The notes under the pieces: generated by a model
Seen by the model: the letters and a program-made list of their open reading frames with translations, nothing else
What the model was told of the DNA's origin: nothing
Databases searched by the model: none
In this document: positions 56,628 through 64,000 of the stretch, in pieces
Position numbering within the stretch: the first letter of the stretch is position 1
Layout of the letters: every line of letters starts with the position of its first letter
Origin: Anthoceros angustus
Taxonomy: Eukaryota > Streptophyta > Anthocerotopsida > Anthocerotales > Anthocerotaceae
Length of the DNA: 64,000 bases
Reading direction: 5' to 3'
Assembly (NCBI GenBank): GCA_010909165.1
Contig: MU008193.1
Coordinates: 62,001-126,000, forward strand
Translations under genes and position numbers: made by a program

Positions 56628-59600
56628 ATGGGGCCCAAGCGAGGAGGCAAAGGGAAGACAGGGAAAGGGGTAAGCACAGCTGAGCATTTCTGTGTGATCA
56701 CAGTTTTGACTCCAGGTGGGAGGTTGCAAGAGAATTCAAATTCTGTCTGCCATGCGGATTAGATTGTTTTGAACAGTAAATTGTGCATGAACGTTTCCGC
56801 TCACCAGCGAAGGCCCCTCTTATTGCTGTGACCTCAGGAAAAGAAGGTTCTCACAGATGAGGAGAAAATAATCAAGGCTCAAATGCTGGCACTCAAGGTA
56901 CTTTCATACGGCTAGTGCGTTTCACAAGTGTGTTAACACGAATTATCTTTCAAGTTGCACGTACTGACACCACTCGAGGTCAGATTTTCTTGCATTGCTG
57001 GTGCCACTTATTGAGATGCTTTTTCTGTCAGGCTGAAGAAGCGAGGAAGAAGAAAGAGCAGGAAAGAATGACTCGACTTCAACAGCTTCAGGTGAGGGGT
57101 TTTCGTCTTCAAAGGCAGAGATACTACCTTCGTCTCCTTTTGTGTGGTCAAGTAGGTGCCAGGGAGAGCAGTGGTGTATGTTTTCGGGTCCATTACATGT
57201 GATGCTGGAGGTCTTTCGCTTGGTTGGTTGTGGTTAAATATGATGACATGCTTCTAGGCAAGGGAGGAAGAATTATCAAAAAACAACCTGCGAAAAATAC
57301 AAACGCACTGGCGGAAGATCCTGCGGAGCTCTAAAGTAACTGAACTTCGCAAGGAAATTCAATTGCTTGCTCAGGAACATCACCATCAGGTAACTGACGT
57401 GAAGCCAACTTTATTGGTTGCGAGCTTTGCAGGATTTGATTTGTGAGACTATTGCCTCGTTTGTAGGTGACAAGACAAGACACCATGATCCAGACGCTCA
57501 GGACTGATTTGGAGGAGTCGGAAGCACAACGGAGAAAGTCTTACTCTAATCATTTGCAAAATATCGATGGGACGATTGACTTGCATTACCTCCGATTTAA
57601 GGTGCTGATTTCCTTCTGTTGGCCGTCTTTCTCTTTGCAGGGAGCTAGTTATGTCCGTACTAATAAGCTCTTGTCCCTTATTCAGGCCATGGGCGAAGAT
57701 TTCCAATCTCTTCTTGAGTTGATGCAGAAAGAGTTTGACACTGAAAAGGATAACATTGTTGCTGATCATGCAAGGCACAAGCAGGTTTGCAACAGACTCG
57801 TGCCAAATGCATTTTACGTATACCTTCGTAGATGTTAGCTGCGGCCTCTTACTTAGTACAGAATTGACAGGAAATGAGTAATATGATGGAAAAGATGGAA
57901 GAAGAGTTCAATGAGCTTCGGCTAGAGCAAACTCAGGAGTTTGAGTCCACTAGAGAGGAAATGAAGGTGGTGCTCAAGTTTCTGTCTTATCCTCCCAGGG
58001 CAAAGCCCTTGGATGTAAAATCTCTTGGCTGTAGTGTGATGCAAACATGCTAGACAGTGTTTTGTCTGACTTACAATGAGTCTCTTACCTCCAGAACAAG
58101 GCGGCAGAAGAGTACAATGTGATGAAGCTATCCCTTGAAGGCCAGATAGAAGATCTGGAACGCAGAATTGAAACAGCACATCAGGTGTCTGAAAGCACTG
58201 CATTCTTACTACTTACACTCCTTCACTGCCCTAATTTGCTGGAAACCGATGCACCAATATTTGAATGAATTAGCTGTGGCTGCCGAATGGTGTTTGACTT
58301 TTGTCTTCTGCCTGGCAGCAATATCTTGCCAGTACCGAGACGAAGACTCAAGCGTTCAAGGAGCTGTCTGTCAAAGATGCCATCGACTCTCGCCTCATAG
58401 AACAACGGATGAGGAAGCTGATTCATCTACATGAACTCCTCGCAATGTGGCGTGCAAAGATTGCAACGAACAGGTTGTTCTGCCTTAACCTGAAGCGATC
58501 TCCCTGAAGAGAAGAGACAAACATGACAGCCAACAATCTTGCATTTCATGTAATGTTCCAGCAAAGAATGGGACGCAGCAAATAAAGCTCTCCGTGAGGA
58601 GAAAGATGAGATTAACGGGCATTACCAAGATTTGAAAAGGACCCTGACAAGATTGCATAATTCAGAGCACGAGAAACTGAAGGTAAGTTGCATCTCTTAA
58701 CAAGTCTGCCCCGTTGAGGTGACTCGGGGTAGAATGCGGTTTACGTAGTAGAATTGTCACGATTCTGTTCTGACAGGCAATTTCAGTAGTAAGCGGAGAT
58801 ACAACTCTGGACTTGAAAGACAAGCTGCAGAAAGTGCACAGGCTAATCAGGCTGGCCATTATGAATAGCAAAGTAAGTGAACTTCTTGAAAAATTCTTAG
58901 CCAGAGTGGACTGTTTTCTGAATTGAGATGGATGCTTGCTTTATTGATGTGACAGTTTGAAACTGAGCATGAAAGAATATTTCCGTTTAATCCACTCCAT
59001 TGTTCAACTATTCCAACACTGCCCGTAGTAGAGATGGATGAGGAAACTGATTTGCCTGAGCCTCAAAAGAAGAGAAAAAGTACTTCCCTCACACTAAAGT
59101 GGAATCACCGTGTGCTTGAGCGGTTGTGCTTCATGGTCCAGCTTTGGGTCGTGAATGTTTGCTGGAAAAGCTGGACCTGAATGTTTTATGAGTAGTTAAC
59201 TGGTCGTGAATCTCGTTCCCAGACTTGTCGTTCTTCTACGAGTCTTCTGTTGAAGCTGGGACTGCCCAGCCATTGATCAGCGCTGTTGAAGCAGAGAGAA
59301 CTGGACTTCATCAAAGAGGATCTGGAGCAAGTATCAGCCCTGTTCCTAGACTGTCGCTAAACGCAGTGGAAGTGGGCCCTTCTCCCCCTGCGGATGTGGC
59401 AACTGGTATACGGCTTGCTTCCTATGCTTTAACTACTGATACAGGGGATGAAGTCGAAGAAGTGGATTACCTGAGCAAATTCAACCAACGTGTCAATAAG
59501 GTGGGCTAAGAGGATTGTAGGAACCTAATCTAGTAGCAATTTTAACCTCGTCTCTTTCTCCATGAGATATGCCCTTTTTACTTCGGTTGGCTGAGGGATG

Positions 59601-59909
59601 ATGTACAATTTACAGGTCCAACTCGACCACCTCAACATAGAGACGGAAAAGTCCAGGTTGCTGGAGGAAAATTCGCAGCTCCAGGCAGCGTTGGACATTT
59701 ATTTGACTGGAATCACAATCAATGACGAGGCTCTGAAGGGACCTCTCAACACGCTGCTGGTCTGTTCCTCTGGTCGAACCGTGTTCGCTGTGCTTATGCT
59801 TTGCCTTTCCCAGTGCTGTGTGACTTCAACCACTAACCTCGGTTTGTGTTCCCAGATTGTGAATCGGTCATTGTACCAGCGGGTGGTAAGGCAGAAGGGA
59901 TGGGCGTAA
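56628..59909 (+). CDS. DRC2: Dynein regulatory complex subunit 2 (DRC2/CCDC65)
   Basis: Structural coiled-coil subunit of the nexin-dynein regulatory complex that links outer doublets in motile cilia. About 14 short exons start at ATG 56,628 (MGPKRGGKGKTGKG, a Lys/Gly-rich start typical of DRC2). Blocks in order: VLTDEEKIIKAQMLALK, EEARKKKEQERMTRLQQLQ, LRKIQTHWRKILRSSKVTEL, RQDTMIQTLRTDLEESEAQR, FQSLLELMQKEFDTEKDNIV, TREEMKNKAAEEYNVMKLSL, KTQAFKELSVKDAIDSRLIE, REEKDEINGHYQDLKRTL, DKLQKVHRLIRLAIMNSKFE, ERIFPF, then, after a linker, VDYLSKFNQRVNKVQLDHLN and ALDIYLTGITINDEALKGPL ending IVN. The stop used here is 59,907-59,909; a further exon ending near 59,957 (GVVEVNTGVRM) is an alternative. 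Its presence points to motile sperm or cells. Confidence 0.88.
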
Positions 59910-61248
59910 CAGGTGATAGCAGGTGTAGTGGAAGTCAATACCGGTGTTCGTATGTGAAGACCGTGATAGAATCCGGGGCCTGCTTTAGCTTGTTTGTTGT
60001 GGCAGTTGCAATATCCTCTTTCCCTCTGTGGATTCCCTCAACAGCATATTTACATGTCCAAACAGCATGTAAAGTTGTAACATTTGAAGTCGTAGCTCGG
60101 GAGCGGGTTCCCTTTGAGCGTCAGACTGCTGCCAACGCTGTGCCCACAAACGCGTGGCTGCGAACTATGAGTTGAGCAAACCCATGATTTAGCTGTATGT
60201 GTTGATAAACAAGAAGAGTGATGTGGTCATGTGGAAACCTAAGGGATTGCAGACTTGCAGTCCCCTAACAGGCCCGCCCAACTGAATGAACGGATGCCGG
60301 AGCTACATATATGTGTACTTATCCGATAAACTGTTCCGCTCGTCAACTGGGGAATTTGGGCTCCCAAGATCAAAGATTGCTAGCTTGGGTACATATATAT
60401 GTCTCAAGCCACATACAGGAGGAGGCCCAACAGCAAAACCAGGCCCAGCTCGTACATTTCAGCCTGTATTATCCGCCGTTCTGTCTTTTTTTTGAGAGAA
60501 TCTGTACACTGTACAACTTAGGATCTTACAAAAGGGTCCTGGGCGAGAAAGAAATCAGAGCAGACAGAGTCTGCACAGCGAGGAACGAAAGCAAGCCAGC
60601 AACCAAACAAGAGAGCCACAGCAGGCTGCAACTCCTTTAGCCAGGCACTAATGGGACTTGGTCCTTAGTAACTTGTACCATAGGCTACTAGCACCAAGGG
60701 CATCCACTCCCTCTAGGCAACCCATCCACGGATCGATCGAAACGCAATTGCTTAGCAGCCAGGTAGAGCCCATTCTTCCTTACCAGCTAGCTAAATAAAG
60801 TGTCCAAACGCAGGATGCTCAACAGCCACGTAGAGCTGCGCCCATTCTTCCTTACTAACGAACTGAATAAAGCGTTGAAGCTGCAAGGACAGGGAGGTGA
60901 TGTGAGGGGGGCGAACCGAACCCTAGCCCCTTGATACAGTTGCGCCCCGAGAGCCGAGAGCATGCATGTGCTGCAGCCAGTTCCTCAGACGTGGCTGCGG
61001 AACCAAGCCCTGTGCAAAGCCCCTCAGGGCATGTTGCCAAGACTTCACCCACCTGGCACTAACCGCCGTTCAAAAGAAGGCTGTTAAGCAGCGTTGGAAA
61101 AGACGCCGCCAAGAAGAGAGCCGCCACCGTATATTGAAGAGGAAGAAGAATAGAAGAATTTTATTGAAGTCCACTGAGACGGACTTATTATGTACGGGAC
61201 TTATGTTTGCAAAACGTCGCGTATCATTCCTTTAAATGTCGATCATAA
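59910..61248. other. Intergenic, repeat-bearing
   Basis: DRC2 3' flank. 60,650-60,720 carries part of the dispersed SINE/MITE-like family (GGCATCCACTCCCTCTAGGC). 60,757-60,860 has two copies of CAGCCA-GTAGAG-CCCATTCTTCCTTA. A plus frame at 60,966-61,235 is Lys/Arg-rich near its end (KRRRQEESRHRILKRKKNRR) and unrecognised. Confidence 0.5.
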
Positions 61249-61320
61249 TGAACCCGACGTGACTTGAACACGCAGCCTTCTGATCTGGAGTCAGACGCGC
61301 TACCATTGCGCCACGGATCC
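61249..61320 (-). tRNA. tRNA-Trp (CCA)
   Basis: A 72-nt cloverleaf on the minus strand. The acceptor GGATCCG pairs with CGGGTTC, followed by discriminator A. The D arm contains GCGCAATGGTAGCGC. The anticodon stem-loop TCTGACTCCAGATCAGA has a seven-base loop CTCCAGA, giving anticodon CCA. The T arm is CGTGTTCAAGTCACG. No intron. The A and B box sequences are intact, so it should be transcribed by RNA polymerase III. Confidence 0.95.
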
Positions 61321-62768
61321 ATACTCCAAATTAGGGTTTAGTTTTTATTATATACTGTAAAAAATAGGGCATGGTTCAAAACTCCTGATCCAAAAACGTG
61401 GCCTCATCTATGTCTGCCTGGTTGTGGAGAATCCAGATGACGACATGGATGAGACAAGTCCAAATGGCTTAGGCTAAATGAACACACATTTATAAGAACG
61501 CCGTGATTAAGCATCTTGAGCTTGGATCGGTACTTAGATGGGGTGCCTAAAGGGAGTGGATGCTTTTGGTGCAAGTAGCTTAGCACACCATGGTACAAGT
61601 TGTTAAGTACCAAGTCCTATGACGGAAATCCATTCTTAGTGGACTTAAATAAAATTCTTCTTCTTCTTCTTCATGGCTGACGTGGTATACATGTATATAT
61701 GGCCTTGATCATGAAGCATGCATCATGAGTCTCTACAGAGGCTTTTACTAGTCTGTGGAGTATATATTGGGCGATCCATTCCAAGCCCTCTTGCCCGCCC
61801 TTTGAGTCCGTGGGGGAGAAATTGAGGACTGAAGTACGGCTCGCCTTCCCGCAAATCCATGCTGAGAAATAAATTGCTTGAGGCTTGAAATGTACTCGCT
61901 GCATTCTTGCGGGAGAGCAATAATAAATATGTATAATTAGATAATAAATATCATCTTGACTCTCTAGAAAGAAAGATAGATTCTATGTAGTCTAGAATTA
62001 ATGTCTTTACAGAACATATAGATTTATTTAATTATCACATTATAAATTTAATTTTTGATGTTAATCTTGCAATTAAATCTAACAAAATTGAGCTTCTGAA
62101 GCTGCATGGATGATTCAAGACGACCATGCCCAAATAAAGATTGTTGTCCACTTAGGAGGTTGACACATTGCTAAGGTCAAGCAGTTACCTACATCCAAGG
62201 ACATTTGGGACAAGCTAACCGGTTGTTTTCAGGAGGTTAGTTTAACCACTCAGCTCCTACATCACGATAAGCTTTCTTCTTTAAAGCTAAAGGAATGGGA
62301 ATCTGTCATGGATTTTCTATCTACATGGGAACAAGCTCTCGACGAGGCACTCTCGTCCGGCGTGGCAGGAAACAACGACATACAAGTTATGTACTTGTTG
62401 CGGTCCCTGCTCCCATCATGGAGACCATTTGTGTCTACCACAGTTAGCTTAGCAACAACAGTTAATCCTCTCTTACTACTCTTTTGGCAAAATCCGCATG
62501 AAGGCTGTTTTAAGTGAACATATATCAAATACTAATAATTTAGGTACCTTGGCCCTGAACGCTGGCCCTAATAGACGAAGCCATAAGGGCAGGGCTCCTT
62601 TCCAACCTGGACCTAAGAACAAGTCACCTCCAAATAATCTGGCTTTTAAAAATCTAGTTTGCCATTATTGTAAGAAGAAGGGCCACATAGCCCCAAAGTG
62701 CCGCAAGCACAAACAAGATAGAGCAAGTGGCATAATTGCTACTCTTAATCATGCTTTTAACACTAAAG
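61274..62768. repeat. Tandem duplication containing tRNA-Trp, unit 1 (1.5 kb)
   Basis: Runs from inside the tRNA gene (GCAGCCTTCTG) to the same 11-base string at 62,768. It contains most of the tRNA, the inverse copy of the dispersed repeat (61,435-61,622), an AT-rich stretch (61,920-62,085) and copia gag (62,085-62,779). The period measured at GGATCC is 1,496 bp. Confidence 0.92.
61435..61622 (-). repeat. Dispersed repeat, SINE/MITE-like family, copy 3
   Basis: Reverse orientation relative to 37,062-37,212. Read on the minus strand: CATAGGACTTGGTACTTAAC, TTGTACCATGGTGTGCTAAG, GCATCCACTCCCTTTAGGCA, ATGCTTAATCACGGCGTTCT, TATAAATGTGTG. A further copy is at 62,930-63,118 through the tandem duplication. 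Confidence 0.75.
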
Positions 62769-62779
62769 CAGCCTTCTGA
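62085..62779 (+). pseudogene. Copia gag fragment with zinc knuckle
   Basis: Plus-strand frames show a UBN2-type gag: DIWDKLTGCFQEVSLTTQLL, KLSSLKLKEWESVMDFLST, YLLRSLLPSWRPFVSTT. After a frameshift near 62,480, KAVLSEHISNTN and a CCHC knuckle follow (CHYCKKKGHIAPKC, spacing C-x2-C-x4-H-x4-C). It is cut at 62,768-62,779 where the second tRNA copy begins. The family differs from the minus-strand copia at 4-15 kb. Confidence 0.85.
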
Positions 62780-62816
62780 TCTGGAGTCAGACGCGCTACC
62801 ATTGCGCCACGGATCC
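62768..62816 (-). pseudogene. Truncated tRNA-Trp copy
   Basis: Contains the 5' acceptor half, D arm and anticodon arm (CCA intact) but no T arm or 3' acceptor strand: the gag sequence replaces them at 62,767. The A box is kept and the B box is missing, so it should not be expressed. Confidence 0.9.
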
Positions 62817-64000
62817 ATACTCCAAATTAGGGTTTAGTTTTTATTATATACTGTAAAAAATAGGGCATGGTTCAAAACTCCTGATCCAAAAACGTGGCCT
62901 CATCTATGTCTGCCTGGTTGTGGAGAATCCAGATGACGACATGGATGAGACAAGTCCAAATGGCTTAGGCTAAATGAACACACATTTATAAGAACGCCGT
63001 GATTAAGCATCTTGAGCTTGGATCGGTACTTAGATGGGGTGCCTAAAGGGAGTGGATGCTTTTGGTGCAAGTAGCTTAGCACACCATGGTACAAGTTGTT
63101 AAGTACCAAGTCCTATGACGGAAATCCATTCTTAGTGGACTTAAATAAAATTCTTCTTCTTCTTCTTCATGGCTGACGTGGTATACATGTATATAGACCG
63201 CTTCAGGATCATGAAGCATGCATCATGAGTCTCTACAGAGGCTTTTACTAGTCTGTGGAGTATATATTGGGCGATCCATTCCAAGCCCTCTGCCTCTTGC
63301 CCTTTGAGTCAGTGGGAGAAATTGAGGAAATGCAGCTCGCCCGCAAATCCATCTTTGAGAAATAAATTGCTTGAGGCTTGAAATGTACTCGCTGCATTCT
63401 TGCGGGAGAGCAATAATAAATATGTATAATTAGATAATAAATATCATCTTGACTCTCTAGAAAGAAAGATAGATTCTATGTAGTCTAGAATTAATGTCTT
63501 TACAGAACATATAGATTTATTTAATTATCACATTATAAATTTAATTTTTGATGTTAATCTTGCAATTAAATCTAACAAAATTGAGCTTCCGTGCATGGAT
63601 GATTCAAGACTCACCATGCCCAAATAAAGATTGTCCACTTAGGAGGTTGACACATTGCTAAGGTCAAGCAGTTACCTACATCCAAGGACATTTGGGACAA
63701 GCTAACCGGTTGTTTTCAGGAGGTTAGTTTAACCACTCAGCTCCTACATCACGATAAGCTTTCTTCTTTAAAGCTAAAGGAATGGGAATCTGTCATGGAT
63801 TTTCTATCTACATGGGAACAAGCTCTCGACGAGGCACTCTCGTCCGGCGTGGCAGTAAACAACGACATACAAGTTATGTACTTGTTGCGGTCCCTGCTCC
63901 CATCATGGAGACCATTTGTGTCTACCACAGCTAGCTTAGCAACAACAGTTAATCCTCTGTCTCTTACTACTCTTTTGGCAAAAATCCGGCATGAAGCTGT
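62769..64000. repeat. Tandem duplication, unit 2 (runs off the window)
   Basis: Direct repeat of 61,274 onward, with the dispersed repeat at 62,930-63,118 and gag again from about 63,580. In gag the reading near 63,955 is CCTCTGTCTCTTACT where unit 1 has CCTCTCTTACT, so the frameshift in unit 1 is partly absent here. The right end is outside the window. Confidence 0.92.
63580..64000 (+). pseudogene. Copia gag fragment, second copy (partial)
   Basis: Same peptides as 62,085-62,500 (DIWDKLTGCFQEV, SVMDFLSTWEQALDEALSSG, MYLLRSLLPSWRPF). It ends at the window edge before the zinc knuckle. A stop in the early part (LGG-stop-HIAKV) is shared with unit 1. Confidence 0.8.

Noticed and set aside
60966-61235. 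Lys/Arg-rich frame before the tRNA gene
   Set aside because: Basic composition only; overlaps low-complexity GAAGAAG runs and has no homologue I recognise.

Overview
The window is nuclear DNA from a green-lineage eukaryote, most likely a streptophyte that makes motile sperm (bryophyte, lycophyte, fern or charophyte grade). The recognisable genes are split by many short GT-AG introns. They include plant-type genes: chloroplast ketol-acid reductoisomerase, THF1/Psb29, a plant CDK8 (CDKE) and pentatricopeptide-repeat debris of the land-plant type. DRC2, a subunit of the motile-cilium dynein regulatory complex, argues against a flowering plant. I cannot name the species.

Layout. 1-15,160 is a transposon nest on the minus strand. 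A 10.5-kb Ty1/copia element (4,397-14,900) with 200-202-bp LTRs, a tRNA-iMet primer site and a CAGTA target duplication sits inside the integrase region of a Ty3 element, whose halves lie at 3,855-4,391 and 14,906-15,160. Inside the copia element, gag and the RT-RNase H block are each present more than once, and another partial copia copy lies at 2,165-3,854. 15,160-22,000 holds a 2-oxoglutarate dioxygenase gene (+) and a Gfo/Idh/MocA oxidoreductase gene (-) assembled from short exons. 21,894-28,100 is accessory: a TA-flanked MITE, minisatellites, a MULE-like transposase relic, a 0.6-kb inverted repeat and a small fragment of the KARI gene.

28,119-36,651 is a gene block: KARI (-) divergent from HAUS3 (+), then THF1 (-) convergent with HAUS3. 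36,652-41,235 is low in genes and holds a Ty3 fragment, a broken partial copy of CDK8 joined to a copy of the THF1 3' end, and a PPR fragment. 41,391-49,241 is a second gene block: CDK8/CDKE (+), an SDH3 gene (-) that seems to carry ATP-synthase-beta-like exons at its 5' end, and CCT1/TCP-1 alpha (+). 49,690-54,104 holds PPR pseudogene pieces and a 2.1/1.6-kb tandem duplication. 54,402-54,641 is a small membrane-protein gene, 56,628-59,909 is DRC2, and 61,249-64,000 is a tRNA-Trp gene followed by a 1.5-kb tandem duplication carrying copia gag pieces.

The conserved genes are housekeeping or organelle genes (amino-acid synthesis, thylakoid biogenesis, respiration, protein folding, Mediator kinase, microtubule nucleation, cilia) with no evident shared pathway. 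The most unusual signals are the SDH3 fusion, the nested and internally amplified retroelement, differences between repeat copies that cluster at CAG/CTG, and the long inverted repeat at 25.4-26.0 kb. I see no prokaryotic operon, CRISPR array or defence system.
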